Below, piece by piece: positions 1-12,849 of a stretch of 51,912 nt of DNA. The translations under genes and the position numbers were made by a program. The notes beneath the pieces were generated by a model. That model had not been told where the DNA came from. It saw only the letters and a list, made by a program, of their open reading frames with translations, and did no database searches. Origin of the DNA: Mycobacterium sp. (GTDB lineage: Bacteria; Actinomycetota; Actinomycetes; Mycobacteriales; Mycobacteriaceae); NCBI GenBank assembly GCA_020438845.1, contig JAGQTV010000092.1, positions 1 through 51,912 of the forward strand, written 5' to 3'. The number at the start of each line of letters is the position of its first letter. The stretch's first letter is position 1.

Positions 1-554
1 ATCCTATCGAACTGATGGGCTGCCACTTCGGTGGTTCGCTTCCGCAACGCCGATTGCCGCTCCCGCAGCTCATCGAACAACCCCTTGCCCGTCAGCGTCA
101 TCGCCGCGAGCTGATCCGGTGGTATGGGTCCTACACGCCGGGCGGCGATCTGGGGTTCGGCGGCTTTGGCGACCCAGTCGCGGGCGGCTGAAACCACGGC
201 ATTCAGGCGTCGGCTTGCCTCGCTGTCACCGGAGAGGTTGTCTTCCAGTTGGGCGACCAGCCGATCCGCCTCGGCTCTTCCTGCGGAATATGGCTCAAGG
301 GAGACCGGGTCTCCGGTGAGCAGGAACCCGCGTTGGCCCGTCTCCTGATCGACATAGGCCTTGCCCAGTTGAGCGACCCGCTCCTGGGGGCCTAAGGCTC
401 TGTCGTTGAACTGGTTCATCTCGCGGAACACAGTGCCGCCGGCGATCAGAATGGTCACCGCCGAGGCCACGAAGATCATGGTGATCGCGCCCAGGCAGAT
501 CCAGATCAGCTTTCTGAGCGACCACCTCGAGAGTCCCCTACCACCGCTGATCAT
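1..554 (-). CDS. CHASE3-type membrane sensor, N-terminal part (partial)
   Basis: The reading frame is open from an ATG at 554 to the window edge (184 codons visible). An N-terminal membrane segment (about residues 17-42, rich in I, A, V) is followed by an extracytoplasmic helical region whose QETGQRGFLLTGD stretch is the signature of CHASE3 sensor domains; a coiled region LFDELRERQSAL follows. CHASE3 proteins are usually histidine kinases or methyl-accepting-type sensors, but the output domain is outside the window. An AGGAGG sits only 3 bases before this ATG, which is short; an in-frame ATG at 572 is an alternative start. Family call is from motif; ligand unknown. Confidence 0.75.
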   Translation of the reverse strand, partial: MISGGRGLSRWSLRKLIWICLGAITMIFVASAVTILIAGGTVFREMNQFNDRALGPQERVAQLGKAYVDQETGQRGFLLTGDPVSLEPYSAGRAEADRLVAQLEDNLSGDSEASRRLNAVVSAARDWVAKAAEPQIAARRVGPIPPDQLAAMTLTGKGLFDELRERQSALRKRTTEVAAHQFDR

Positions 555-572
555 CGGCCTCCTCACCAGCAT

Positions 573-1262
573 CCCGATCTTATGCAGAAGAAGGGGTATG
601 CCGGACCTCGGATCGATGAAGTAAACAGGACAAGGGATCTACTGGTTCACCGATCACCTGTGAGACGTCGGGCGTCGGTGCGTCGCGCAGGTTTCGAAAT
701 GAATCGCGTAGGTTTCATTTGGCCGGTGCTCGAGAGATATTCGTGGCTGCCGCCGCGGGCACTTGCCTGGTACCAGAAGAACTTCCGCAAGTGGGATCAG
801 CGGCCGGGCGTACGTCGATTTGGTGTTTCGACCATGTTGATTGCAGTCAAGCCCTGAGTGGCTCCACGCTTCACCACCACCTCGGGTACCCCGATTCTTT
901 CTTCGCTGAGTCCTGCGAAGGACCCAATTCCACCAGAGGCAAAGAGCTAACATCCGTTCGCACGTCGAATGCCCTACTGTTGTTGCTGACGACAGCGACG
1001 GGGACCGACCGACTCTTGGATTCGCTCAGCCGTGCCTGTGCCTTGGGACTCGGACACTCGGCGGACTCTCGCGCACAGGCGATCTCCACAGCCGAATAGG
1101 CGAACTCGACGTTGCGGTAACTGTCGCGCTCGCGTTGGGCGGCGTCGCGCAAGCGCGCGCCCAGTCGGCCGCCCGGGCGTTTCGTCTTTACCCATCGGGT
1201 CGTGAATCGCCACGTTACTGCGATCGATTGGGCGATACCCGCGCTGACATGCACGGATGAGA
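573..1262. other. 690-base stretch with no convincing gene
   Basis: This interval separates the CHASE3 sensor from tRNA-Thr. Open frames exist on both strands but none has a recognised domain or a good ribosome binding site. The best is the minus-strand frame 871-1254, listed separately. The stretch is presumably the upstream region of the sensor gene plus decayed or untranslated DNA. Confidence 0.5.
871..1254 (-). CDS. possible small hypothetical protein
   Basis: A 127-codon frame whose middle part (SYRNVEFAYSAVEIACARES and the following helix-like segment) reads more like protein than the alternative frames, which are arginine-rich. There is no recognisable domain, no clear Shine-Dalgarno sequence, and it lies directly downstream of tRNA-Thr on the same strand. 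It could equally be a decayed remnant. I cannot assign a function. Confidence 0.25.
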   Translation of the reverse strand: MHVSAGIAQSIAVTWRFTTRWVKTKRPGGRLGARLRDAAQRERDSYRNVEFAYSAVEIACARESAECPSPKAQARLSESKSRSVPVAVVSNNSRAFDVRTDVSSLPLVELGPSQDSAKKESGYPRWW

Positions 1263-1338
1263 TGGAGCCGCCTGGGGGAATCGAACCCCCGACCTATTCA
1301 TTACGAGTGAATCGCTCTGCCGACTGAGCTAAGGCGGC
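1263..1338 (-). tRNA. tRNA-Thr(CGT)
   Basis: A 76-base cloverleaf on the minus strand: acceptor stem GCCGCCT/AGGCGGC, D-arm TAGCTCAGTCGGCAGAGC, anticodon stem ATTCA/TGAAT with loop CTCGTAA (anticodon CGT), T-arm GGGGGTTCGATTCCCCC and an encoded CCA at 1263-1265. It decodes ACG threonine codons. Confidence 0.97.
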
Positions 1339-1369
1339 GTGGCTTACGCCGAGCGCAGAGTCTACCTCC

Positions 1370-2590
1370 CTACGACCGGAGCGCCTCGCCGACGGTGGCG
1401 ACCAGGGCGTCAACGGCGAACTTGGGCTTCACGTTGGCGCCCACCGCATCGCGACAGACCAGTACCGCCTCGATACAACGCAACAGCGCCTCAGGGCTTG
1501 CGTGGGTCGCCAGTGCGCCCACCCGGTCGGCCATGTCGGGATGATTGGGCAGCACCGCTTCAGCTCCACTGGACACCATCAAGGCATCCCGGAAGAACCC
1601 ACCCAGGTCCATGAGAGCCCGGTCCAGGGCGTCGCGCGACGCGCGAGTCTGGCGGGATTTCTGACGCCGTTCCAAGTCTTTGATTGCCCCGGCGGCACCG
1701 CGCATGGCGCCGGCGGTTCCCCTCCCGGTACCTCCGGCCCCTAGGGCTGTGCGCAATTCGTCTGTCTCAGCCTCGTCTCGGCCGCCTGTGACCGCCCTCG
1801 CCTCAGCCTCCGCGGTGGCGACCAGTTCCTCTGCCGCCGCATACGCCCGCGACGGTGTTACCGCGTCACGGGCCAAACCGAGCGCTCGGGCTCTTCGCGC
1901 CCGGGCCTCAGGGTCGATGGCCAGCCGTCGGGCTCTGCCGACGTGTCCACCACTGACCGCTGCCGCCCACTGTGCTTCGTCGCTGCCGAGACCGTCGGTC
2001 TCGATCAGAACTTGGGCGATCGCGGCCGTCGTCGGGGTCACCAGGGCGACGTGACGGCACCGCGACCGCAGGGTGATGGCGATGTCCTCCGGATCCACAG
2101 ACGGGGCGCACAGTAGGAACACCGTCGACGGCGGCGGCTCTTCGACGACCTTCAGCAGGGCATTGGCGGCTCCTTCGGTCAGCCGGTCGGCATCCTCGAT
2201 GACGACGATCTGCCAGCGGCCAGTGCTCGGTCGACGGGACGCCGTGGCCACGATGGCGCGCATCTCGGTTACCCCGATCGACAGCCCCTCCGGGACAACA
2301 CGCCGTACATCGGCATGCGTGCCGGCCATGGTCGTCGTGCACGAACGGCACTGGCCACATCCAGGGGGACCGGGAGAGGTGCACTGCAACGCGGCGGCGA
2401 AGCAGACGGCCGCGATTGAACGACCCGATCCGGGGGGCCCGGTGATCAGCCACGCGTGCGTCATCGCATGGGCCGCCGCCCCGGACGCGGCGCCGTCGCG
2501 TACAGCCCCGCCCCGGGCCGCCAGCGCCGCGTCGACCAATTCGGACTCCACGCCGCTCTGGCCGACCAACCGCCTGAAAACACCGGACAT
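1370..2590 (-). CDS. holB: DNA polymerase III subunit delta'
   Basis: This is the delta' stator subunit of the clamp loader that places the sliding clamp on primed DNA. The 406-aa protein has a Walker A-like GPPGSGRS near residue 52, a four-cysteine zinc module (C-x8-C-x2-C-x2-C pattern, CGQCRSC), a Walker B-region VIEDADRLTE, and the clamp-loader SRC motif (LRSRCRHV) near residue 178. Length and placement next to the adenylate cyclase match M. tuberculosis Rv3644c (about 401 aa). It ends just before tRNA-Thr and is divergent from the cyclase at 2701. Confidence 0.93.
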   Translation of the reverse strand: MSGVFRRLVGQSGVESELVDAALAARGGAVRDGAASGAAAHAMTHAWLITGPPGSGRSIAAVCFAAALQCTSPGPPGCGQCRSCTTTMAGTHADVRRVVPEGLSIGVTEMRAIVATASRRPSTGRWQIVVIEDADRLTEGAANALLKVVEEPPPSTVFLLCAPSVDPEDIAITLRSRCRHVALVTPTTAAIAQVLIETDGLGSDEAQWAAAVSGGHVGRARRLAIDPEARARRARALGLARDAVTPSRAYAAAEELVATAEAEARAVTGGRDEAETDELRTALGAGGTGRGTAGAMRGAAGAIKDLERRQKSRQTRASRDALDRALMDLGGFFRDALMVSSGAEAVLPNHPDMADRVGALATHASPEALLRCIEAVLVCRDAVGANVKPKFAVDALVATVGEALRS

Positions 2591-2700
2591 CGCTTGCCAA
2601 GCCTAATCGAGCCGACGACGCCGCCGAGGGACGAGGCGGAGGAGGAACGAGACCACCCAACCACCGAGCCGACGACGCCGCACGACGCTACGGTGAGCAG

Positions 2701-4370
2701 GTGAGCAGCGCGCCGACGTCGCGCGGGCGACTAGGCGAATTCGTCCGCTGGGTGGTGCGTACACCGTGGCCGGTCTTCGCCCTGGGCATGCTGCAGGCCG
2801 ACATCATCGGCGCGCTGCTGGTCCTGGGTTTTCTGCGATTCGGGCTGCCGCCCGCTGATCGCCTGAAATTGCTGGATCTCCCCAAGGAGAACCTGGCGAT
2901 CTTCCTCGCCTATCTGTTCGTCTCCTTCACCGCCGGGGCCATCATCAGTCTGCGGCTGTTGGCCCCGGTCTTCCGATGGCAGCGACGCGACGCGATGCTG
3001 ACAGACGAGGACGATCCCGCCTTCGCCGAACAAGCCCGGATGCGCGCTCTTCGGATGCCGATCTACCGCTTGATGATCAGCCTGACGAACTGGGTGCTCG
3101 GCGCGGCTGTGTTCATCGCGGCCAGCAGGCCGGTGGCCAGCAATGCCGCCCCAGTCCTGGCTGTGGCGACCTTGCTCGGTGCTACGGCGACCGCCATCAT
3201 CGGCTACCTGCAGTCCGAGCGGATACTGCGGCCGGTGGCCGTTGCCGCGTTGCGAGGCGGCCCTCCGCCCGGTTTCCGGCGTCCGGGGGTGGTTCAGCGC
3301 CTTGTGCTGACTTGGGTGTTGTCCACCGGGGTACCGCTGTTGATGATCGTGCTGTCAATCGTCGCCAGCAAGTTCTCGTTGCTGCACTCCTCACCGGAGA
3401 GCATGTCCATCCCGATTCTGCTGATGGCCATCGCCGCACTAGTGGTGGGACTGCTCGGGAATCTGCTGTCGGCGATGGCGATCTCCGACCCGCTACGCCA
3501 GCTGAGCTGGGCCCTCGGCGAAGTTCAGCGCGGCAACTACAACGCCCACATGCAGATCTACGACGCCACCGAATTGGGACTGCTGCAGGCGGGCTTCAAC
3601 GACATGGTCCGTGAACTCAGCGAACGCCAGCGGATGCGTGATCTGTTCGGCCGCTACGTCGGCGAAGACGTCGCCCGTCGAGCCTTGGAGCGGGGCACGG
3701 AGCTCGGCGGCCAAGAGCGCGACGTGGCGGTGCTGTTCATCGACCTGGTCGGCTCCACCGAGTTGGCAGCCACCCGTCCGCCGGGCGAGGTGGTCGGCCT
3801 GCTCAACGAATTCTTCCGGGTGGTCGTCGATACCGTCCAACAGCACGGTGGTTTCGTCAACAAGTTCCAGGGCGACGCGGCGCTGTGCATCTTCGGTGCC
3901 CCGCTGGAACATCCCGACGCTCCTGGCGCCGCGTTGGGCGCGTCGCGCGGGTTGCATGACGAGCTTCTCAGGGTGCTGGGCCCGACCCAGTTCGGCATCG
4001 GGGTGGCCGCCGGCCGTGCGATCGCCGGGCATATCGGGGCCCAGGCACGGTTCGAGTACACGGTCATCGGCGATCCGGTGAACGAGGCTGCCCGGCTGAC
4101 AGAGTTGGCCAAGCTCGAGGAGGGCCATGTACTGGCGTCCGCCATCACGGTCAGCGGGGCTTCGGACGCCGAGGCACTGTGCTGGAGCGTCGGCGAGATC
4201 GTCGAACTGCGTGGCCGAACTGCACCGACTCAGCTGGCCCGACCGGTGAACCTAGCCGTACGCGAGGAGGACCCGGAGGACGTCGACCCGGACGACGCTG
4301 CGCCGACGGCAACGGTTCCCGTCCCGCGGCATCCGACCCCGGTTCACGCCCTCGGCGACCTGGCCGACGA

Positions 4371-4374
<4 letters not shown>
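2701..4374 (+). CDS. membrane adenylate cyclase, six TM segments plus HAMP (Rv3645-like)
   Basis: A 557-aa class III cyclase making cAMP from ATP. About six hydrophobic segments fill residues 18-260, then a HAMP linker (SDPLRQLSW to NDMVREL, about 265-310), then the cyclase domain (about 340-530). The metal-binding aspartates are in FIDLVGSTE and GDAALCIFG, and the transition-state Asn/Arg are in GDPVNEAARL. The GTG start at 2701 follows GGTGAGCAG, with an in-frame open region only from there. It corresponds to M. tuberculosis Rv3645, and with Crp downstream in the window it belongs to cAMP signalling. Its stop codon overlaps the topA stop on the other strand. Confidence 0.93.
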
Positions 4375-7217
<2,843 letters not shown>

Positions 7218-7319
7218 CGCAGATTCTGCCTTGCCCCACGGTTACCCCCCGCCACATACCCCGTCACAATTTCGCATTCCGCACCCCGCGACGCAAACCG
7301 AAGCCTGGCGGATGACCCC

Positions 7320-7898
7320 TCACAGTCGCGGCCACACCGACAACGCCTCAGCGCCCGCCGGTGGTTCCCCCACATTCTCCACCAGCCGCGATAGGCGTCG
7401 GCGACCGCTGATGCGCAGTGCCGGATGGCCGCCTCGGGTGCCGATCAGAGTCGGGGCGATTCCGACCCGCATCAGAGCCGAAGCGAGCGGCGAATGGGTG
7501 TCGGGTGCGTGCGGATCCAACCCGAGCAGGTACCGGTCCGGCTCGGGTCTGCCCGCCGCCAGCGTCCACGCCCGCAACTCCCGGGGGCCGGGAAGCCAGC
7601 GGGCCGGCACCGTCTTCACCGCACCGCGGGTCCACTCTGCCGCGATGGCCAGCAAGCGCGCATCGACCGCAGTCCGGACCAGTGGCGTGTCCTCCTCCGT
7701 CCGACTGATCTCGGCCTGCAAACCCGCTGCGACCATCATGTCCGCCAACGCGGCGGCCCGCCAGGGTGCGTCGACGACAACCGACAACCGCGCCCCTCCG
7801 CTCAGTGTCACCACCTGGCCCGCCGCAGCAAGCACCCCAGTCAGGTCGGCGACCGCAGGCGGCACCGACTCGGCCGAGAAGAAGGACAGCTGGCTCAC
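7320..7898 (-). CDS. conserved mycobacterial protein of unknown function (Rv3647c-like)
   Basis: A 192-aa protein placed between topA and cspA as Rv3647c is in M. tuberculosis. It is alanine-rich, with a likely soluble alpha/beta layout; no signal peptide, membrane segment or catalytic motif is evident. The arginine-rich segment RISGRRRLSRL near the C-terminus could contact nucleic acid, but that is only a guess. It is on the same strand as topA, 102 bases upstream of it, so co-transcription is possible. Confidence 0.8.
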   Translation of the reverse strand: MSQLSFFSAESVPPAVADLTGVLAAAGQVVTLSGGARLSVVVDAPWRAAALADMMVAAGLQAEISRTEEDTPLVRTAVDARLLAIAAEWTRGAVKTVPARWLPGPRELRAWTLAAGRPEPDRYLLGLDPHAPDTHSPLASALMRVGIAPTLIGTRGGHPALRISGRRRLSRLVENVGEPPAGAEALSVWPRL

Positions 7899-7963
7899 AG
7901 GGTTGAACAGTAGGGCAGCAGCTCAGCGGCGACACGCAGCCCCGGCCGGGCCTGCAACGAAAA

Positions 7964-8003
7964 CACCCTCGCGTAGCCCCGTTCCCGGGACACCGCGAGG
8001 GTG
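7964..8003 (-). terminator. rho-independent-type hairpin after cspA
   Basis: On the minus strand CACCCTCGCG pairs exactly with CGCGAGGGTG across a 20-base GC-rich loop that can itself pair, and the second arm is followed by TTTTCGTT. It lies 32 bases past the cspA stop, so it most likely ends the cspA transcript. Confidence 0.75.
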
Positions 8004-8034
8004 ATCGCTGACGTTGTCGGTCAGATCAAGTGTG

Positions 8035-8238
8035 TCAGATCGAGCGCACGCCGGTGGCCTGCGGCCCCTTGGGGCTCTGGCCGACCTCGAACTCGACTCT
8101 CTGGTTCTCCTCCAGGGTGCGGAAGCCCGACCCCTGAATCTCCGTGTAGTGGACAAACACGTCGGCAGAGCCGTCCTCCGGGGCGATGAAGCCGAAGCCC
8201 TTCTCCGCGTTGAACCACTTCACAGTTCCCTGTGGCAT
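8035..8238 (-). CDS. cspA: cold shock protein
   Basis: A 67-aa single cold-shock domain. RNP1 is KGFGFIAP and RNP2 is DVFVHYTEI, the two aromatic nucleic-acid binding motifs of the OB fold. It binds single-stranded RNA/DNA and acts as an RNA chaperone. The ATG at 8238 is preceded by AAGGAAAG at good distance; the longer open frames upstream are not supported. The placement between the Rv3647c homologue and the helicase matches M. tuberculosis cspA (Rv3648c). Confidence 0.96.
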   Translation of the reverse strand: MPQGTVKWFNAEKGFGFIAPEDGSADVFVHYTEIQGSGFRTLEENQRVEFEVGQSPKGPQATGVRSI

Positions 8239-8571
8239 CTTTCGTACTTTCCTTACTCTTACTGCGATGGCGGACCGCCGATGTTTCGGCAGGCCGGGCC
8301 CGTTCCGACCGCCATCCTTCGTAGAGTGAGTCGAGACATCGCCCGACATGAGAACCCTCGCAGGAACCGCGACCGCAACGTCGATCCTGCGATTGTGGAG
8401 ACACGAACACAGAAGCTGCGACCATGGGCATCCAATCACGTTCCGGGCGGTTATGACAGCCCCGACCCCAAATCGACGTCCTAAAGAGTTTCTGGGAGCC
8501 TTTTGGTAGGCCTTTCGCGGCCTTTCGGACGAGTCGGGGAAAGGTCGGGGAAAGAGGTGGGGCCCCGCGTG
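8239..8571. promoter_or_regulatory. divergent control region of cspA and the helicase
   Basis: This 333-base gap separates two divergent genes and probably contains both promoters and the cspA mRNA leader. A nearby GGCCTTTCG motif occurs twice at about 8508-8536. I see no confirmed cold-box or operator; other open frames here look spurious. Confidence 0.4.
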
Positions 8572-10953
8572 GTGACTTTCGGTAGCGAACTGCTTGCCGC
8601 CATCGGCAGGAGCAGCGCGGGCGAACCCGGGTTGCGTCACGTCGCCGAGATCCCTGCCCGTCCGGCCGAGACCCGAGACTGGCCACAATGGCTTCACCCC
8701 GAGGTCCGCGCTGCCGTGCAGCACCAAGGAATCCAGCACCCGTGGTATCACCAGGTCGAGGCGGCCGACATCGCCCACTCAGGCCGCGACGTCGTGGTCA
8801 GCACCGGCACCGCATCGGGCAAATCCCTGGCCTTCCAGCTGCCGATTCTCGATGCGCTGGCTCGCGACAGCCGGGCCCGCGCGCTGTATCTGTCGCCGAC
8901 GAAGGCACTCGGGCATGATCAGTTGCGGACGGCCCACACGCTGGCGGCGACGATCCCGGCCCTGTGCGATGTCGCGCCCAGCGCTTACGACGGCGACACC
9001 GGAGCCGAGGTTCGGCGATTCGCCCGAGAACGGTCGCGCTGGTTGTTCTCCAACCCGGACATGATTCACCTGTCTCTACTGGCCCATCACGCCCGGTGGG
9101 CGGTATTCCTGCGCGGACTCCGCTACCTCGTCGTCGACGAATGCCACTACTACCGGGGAGTCTTCGGCTCCAATGTGGCGCTCGTCCTGCGCCGGTTGCT
9201 GAGACTGTGCCAGCGCTACGCACCGACCGGCAGCCCAGGCCCGACGGTGATCTTCGCCAGTGCCACGACCGCCGCGCCGGCAAGAACTGCCACTGAGCTG
9301 ATCGGCCGGCCGGTGGCCGAGGTAACCCGCGACGGCTCTCCGCACGGCGCACGGACGATCGCCTTGTGGGAACCCGAGTTGCGCCAGGACCTGTTCGGGG
9401 AGAACGGGGCACCGGTGCGGCGTTCCGCCGGGGCCGAAGCGGCTCGGATGATGGCAGAGCTGGTAGCAGAAGGGGCGCGGACGCTGACCTTCGTCCGATC
9501 CCGCCGGGGAGCTGAGCTGACTGCGTTGAGCACGCGCGCTCGACTGGAGGACATCGCCCCTGCGCTGTCCGACACGGTCGCGTCCTACCGCGCCGGCTAT
9601 CTCGCCGAAGACCGGCGAGCCCTGGAACGCGCGCTGACCGATGGACAGCTGCGCGGGGTGGCCACCACCAATGCGCTGGAACTGGGGATCGATATCGCCG
9701 GACTGGACGCGGTCTTGATGGCTGGCTTCCCCGGAACTCTGGCCTCGTTCTGGCAGCAGGCCGGCCGCTCTGGCCGACGCGGCCAGTCAGCCCTGGTGGT
9801 GTTGATCGCCCGGGACGATCCGCTGGACACCTACCTGGTGCATCACCCCGAAGCGCTGCTCGGCAGACCAGTGGAGAGGGTGGTGATCGACCCAGGAAAT
9901 CCATACGTCCTGGGGCCGCAATTGCTCTGCGCAGCGACCGAATTACCACTGTCTGCGGCCGAAGTCGCCGACTGGCAGGCCGAAGCGGTCGCCGATGCCC
10001 TGGTCGACGACGGGCTGCTACGCCGGCGCGCAGGCGGCTATTTCCCGAGGGCCGGTCTGGATCCGCACGCCGGCGTCGATATCCGCGGGAACATCGGCGG
10101 CCAGGTCGCCATCCTGGAAGCTGACACCGGCCGTCTGATCGGGATAACCGAATCGGGACAGGCTCCGGCGACCGTCCACCCGGGAGCGGTCTACCTGCAC
10201 CAGGGCGAGAGCTACGTGGTGGATTCGTTGGATCTGAACGGTGGGGTGGCCCTGGTGCACGCCGAGGATCCGGGCTACGCGACTTTCGCCCGAGAGATCG
10301 TGGACGTCACTGTCACCGGGCCCGGGGAGCGGGTCCACTACGACGCAGTGACGTTGGGGTTGGTACCGGTGTCGGTAACCCATCAGGTGGTGGGCTATCT
10401 GCGCCGGCAGCCATCCGGGGAGGTCCTGGATTTCGTCGAACTCGACATGCCCGAGCAGAGTCTGCCGACCACCGCGGCCATGTGGACCATCACACCGGAC
10501 GCTCTGCTGGACATCGATATTGAAATGGCCCGAATTCCGGGCTCGCTGCACGCCGCCGAGCACGCCGCGATCGGCCTGCTACCCCTGGTGGCCAGTTGCG
10601 ACCGCGGCGATATCGGTGGCCTGTCCACCGCTGTCGGCGAGGGCGGACTGCCCACGGTATTCGTCTATGACGGCCACCCGGGCGGTGCCGGTTTCGCCGA
10701 ACGCGGCTACCGACTGCTGAGCACCTGGTTGACTGCAACCGCCGAAGCAATCGAGGCGTGCGAGTGCCCGCACGGCTGCCCGTCCTGCGTGCAGTCTCCC
10801 AAATGCGGCAACGCCAACGATCCGTTGGACAAGCTGGGCGCGATCGGAGTCCTGCGACTGGTCACGGGAGCAGTCAAGCAGGATCCAGGCGAGAAGGAAG
10901 ATCTTCCGCGCGGCCACCGACCGACCCCTCGAACGGTCGATGGCCGCGACTGA
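8572..10953 (+). CDS. DEAD/DEAH-box helicase with DUF1998 zinc module (MrfA/YprA-like)
   Basis: A superfamily 2 helicase of 793 aa. Motif I is STGTASGKS, motif [11 protein letters not shown] (DECH), motif III FASATT, and motif [13 protein letters not shown]. The C-terminal DUF1998-type region has clustered cysteines [18 protein letters not shown] that should bind metal. This arrangement is that of the YprA/MrfA repair helicases (mitomycin-lesion repair in Bacillus) and of the family annotated near actinobacterial Tad loci; M. tuberculosis Rv3649 is the counterpart. Start chosen at the GTG at 8572 (or the adjacent GTG at 8569), about 8 bases after AAAGAGG; a TTG at 8503 would add 23 residues. 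Confidence 0.92.
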   Translation: MTFGSELLAAIGRSSAGEPGLRHVAEIPARPAETRDWPQWLHPEVRAAVQHQGIQHPWYHQVEAADIAHSGRDVVVSTGTASGKSLAFQLPILDALARDSRARALYLSPTKALGHDQLRTAHTLAATIPALCDVAPSAYDGDTGAEVRRFARERSRWLFSNPDMIHLSLLAHHARWAVFLRGLRYLVVDECHYYRGVFGSNVALVLRRLLRLCQRYAPTGSPGPTVIFASATTAAPARTATELIGRPVAEVTRDGSPHGARTIALWEPELRQDLFGENGAPVRRSAGAEAARMMAELVAEGARTLTFVRSRRGAELTALSTRARLEDIAPALSDTVASYRAGYLAEDRRALERALTDGQLRGVATTNALELGIDIAGLDAVLMAGFPGTLASFWQQAGRSGRRGQSALVVLIARDDPLDTYLVHHPEALLGRPVERVVIDPGNPYVLGPQLLCAATELPLSAAEVADWQAEAVADALVDDGLLRRRAGGYFPRAGLDPHAGVDIRGNIGGQVAILEADTGRLIGITESGQAPATVHPGAVYLHQGESYVVDSLDLNGGVALVHAEDPGYATFAREIVDVTVTGPGERVHYDAVTLGLVPVSVTHQVVGYLRRQPSGEVLDFVELDMPEQSLPTTAAMWTITPDALLDIDIEMARIPGSLHAAEHAAIGLLPLVASCDRGDIGGLSTAVGEGGLPTVFVYDGHPGGAGFAERGYRLLSTWLTATAEAIEACECPHGCPSCVQSPKCGNANDPLDKLGAIGVLRLVTGAVKQDPGEKEDLPRGHRPTPRTVDGRD

Positions 10954-11166
10954 AAGTCGGTCGGCGAACCCGTCTGCCGCCGGACGAACCGTTCCGCCTG
11001 GCAAAGTCCAGGAAAAAATTGCTAAACCAACAGTACGTTGCTTTACTGCAGGTCCGCAAGGTATTCGACCCTAACATCACGCTGTTGACGGCCGTTCTCG
11101 CTGCGACCTGCAAATATCTGAGGGCCGATCCGGTGCCGCCACCGCAAAACCCTCTAGGCTCAACAC

Positions 11167-12192
11167 GTGACCCAGGTGTGGCTTCTCGTGGAAACGCTCG
11201 GCGACCAGCCGGTGGTCGTCGCCCAGGGACAGGAAATGAAGGATTTCGTCCCGGTTCCGAAGTTCCTCCGACGTGACCCCAACCTCGCGGCGATCCAGAA
11301 CGCCATCTCCGAAACCGTCGCCAACGGAACTGGACTTGCCAGTATCACTCCCAAGACCCGACATGTAATCCGCACCGAACCGGTGGTGATGACCGATGGC
11401 CGCACCCATGCCATCCACGTATGGAGCGGACCAGCCGACGTCGAGCCGCCGGAGCGGCCGATCCCGGGTCCGTTCAAGTGGGACCTCACCGCCGGAGTCG
11501 TGACCGACAGCGTCGAGGCGCTCACCAACGCGGGGATGGATCCGGCAACGGAACAGACCCAAGGGCGAGTGTTCTCCGACGACATGCCACACCGGGAGTT
11601 CAACCGCGACGAAGCCAAGGTTCTCGCGCTGATAATCGATCCTCAACCCGACCGCGCGGTTTGCGCGCAATGGGACTTGACCGACGACCTCGGCAATGTG
11701 CGCCGGTTGGGTTTCGTTCTGCGCACCGCGCTGGAGGTGGCCGAAGACGGCGGCGAACACGTTGTTCTGCGTGGGACGAACCTGGCCGGGGATTCCGACG
11801 ATTCCATCGAGCCGTTCGGCGGGGTGACACAGCGCGTCCTCAACGCCCTGTCCCAACCAGGAGAACACCGGGCATTGTTCGACTTTCACAGCCGGCGCAT
11901 CCTCAAGTGGTTCGACGACCCGTGCCCGTATTTCCACTGGCGGAGCGGATTGACTCCGCACCCGGAGGATCCGCTGCTCGATGAGGCGACAGTCGACGAA
12001 CTCGCAAACGGTGCTGTGTGCCGGGTCTTGCGGCTACCCGGATCCGATGGCGAATGGATTCCCCTGCACCTCACCCTCAGCCGGGTCAAGATCGACAGGG
12101 GCATCTACGGAGGCCTGGTAACTGTGCGTCTGCCCTCGGCACGGGAATTGGCCGAGGCCGGTCTGGAACCGCCCGCGGCGGCGGGCGACTAA
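11167..12192 (+). CDS. triple sensor-domain protein (Rv3651-like)
   Basis: A 341-aa soluble protein beginning TQVWLLVETLGDQPVVVAQG. Sequence and placement match M. tuberculosis Rv3651, whose crystal structure showed three PAS/GAF-like sensor domains with no output domain. No transmembrane segment, kinase or cyclase motif is present here either. The ligand is not known. The gene is preceded by a 213-base gap after the helicase, and its stop overlaps by 4 bases that of the convergent Tad operon. Confidence 0.82.
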   Translation: MTQVWLLVETLGDQPVVVAQGQEMKDFVPVPKFLRRDPNLAAIQNAISETVANGTGLASITPKTRHVIRTEPVVMTDGRTHAIHVWSGPADVEPPERPIPGPFKWDLTAGVVTDSVEALTNAGMDPATEQTQGRVFSDDMPHREFNRDEAKVLALIIDPQPDRAVCAQWDLTDDLGNVRRLGFVLRTALEVAEDGGEHVVLRGTNLAGDSDDSIEPFGGVTQRVLNALSQPGEHRALFDFHSRRILKWFDDPCPYFHWRSGLTPHPEDPLLDEATVDELANGAVCRVLRLPGSDGEWIPLHLTLSRVKIDRGIYGGLVTVRLPSARELAEAGLEPPAAAGD

Positions 12193-12560
12193 CGCACCCG
12201 AACCGGACCGGCACGAGCGAGGGCACTGACAGCGCTCTCGGTCCAGCCGCCAAGTCGAACCGTGCAGGTGACAATGACGTCGAGGTGATCCACCTCGCAG
12301 CCGCCCAGCGAGGCACCCATCGCGGATCCGATGGCGCCGGCCGTCCGGCAGGCCGCGTCCGGCCCGGCAGAGAGTCGACTCGCGCCTGCCAAAGCCGCGA
12401 GATCGGCGGCAGCCTGGGCCCGGTGGCGCGCGATCACGACTCCCCCGGCAACGACGGCACCCAGAGTGAGGCCTATCAGGGCGGCCACCAGCGCAGCGAC
12501 CAGCACCGTGGCCGACCCCGCCTCGTCACGAACCCGACTCGTCGAGTGCGACGGCCTCAC
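12189..12560 (-). CDS. TadE-like pseudopilin-type protein (Rv3654c-like)
   Basis: A 123-aa protein with one N-terminal hydrophobic helix (ATVLVAALVAALIGLTLG) and the helical segment HRAQAAADLAALAGA typical of TadE/TadG-type proteins. The sequence before the helix, DEAG then SATVL, resembles a class III prepilin cleavage site but lacks the usual glutamate at +5. The GTG start at 12560 lies inside the preceding gene, overlapping it by 35 bases; no start codon occurs closer to the helix. In M. tuberculosis Rv3654c and Rv3655c have been reported as secreted effectors, but role here is inferred as part of the Tad apparatus. Confidence 0.82.
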   Translation of the reverse strand: MRPSHSTSRVRDEAGSATVLVAALVAALIGLTLGAVVAGGVVIARHRAQAAADLAALAGASRLSAGPDAACRTAGAIGSAMGASLGGCEVDHLDVIVTCTVRLGGWTESAVSALARAGPVRVR

Positions 12561-12849
12561 CTGCAATGACCAGTCCAGGCAGCATGGCCGCCCGGGCCCG
12601 GACCCTGGCAACGATGAACTCGCCGTCGCGACGCACTTCCAGCGACGCCCCGGACGGAGCCATCCCGGCGGCAACGCCCGACGTCGCATCCTCGCCGCGG
12701 GCAGCCAGTCGGGCAGCCTCCCGCGCGGCGTCGACGCACCGTACCTGTAGCGCCACGGCGGTGAGTCCGGCACCGCAAAGCAGAAGCACCGCGACCAGCG
12801 TCGCGATTGCCAGCGCAGCCTCCACGGTGCTGAAGCCGCCATCGCCGAC
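12526..12849 (-). CDS. TadE-like pseudopilin protein (Rv3655c-like), start uncertain
   Basis: The product reads GDGGFSTVEAALAIATL: a prepilin-peptidase site (cut after G, F at +1, E at +5) followed by a hydrophobic helix, then QVRCVDAAREAARLAARGE as in TadE proteins, ending DESGS. About 107 residues. No ATG, GTG or TTG lies in frame between the pilin gene and this site; the first codon given is GTC, overlapping the last base of the pilin stop. Either a rare start codon or translational coupling is used. It is flanked by the pilin and the second TadE-like gene. Confidence 0.78.
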   Translation of the reverse strand, partial: VGDGGFSTVEAALAIATLVAVLLLCGAGLTAVALQVRCVDAAREAARLAARGEDATSGVAAGMAPSGASLEVRRDGEFIVARVRARAAMLPGLVIAGEAVALDESGS

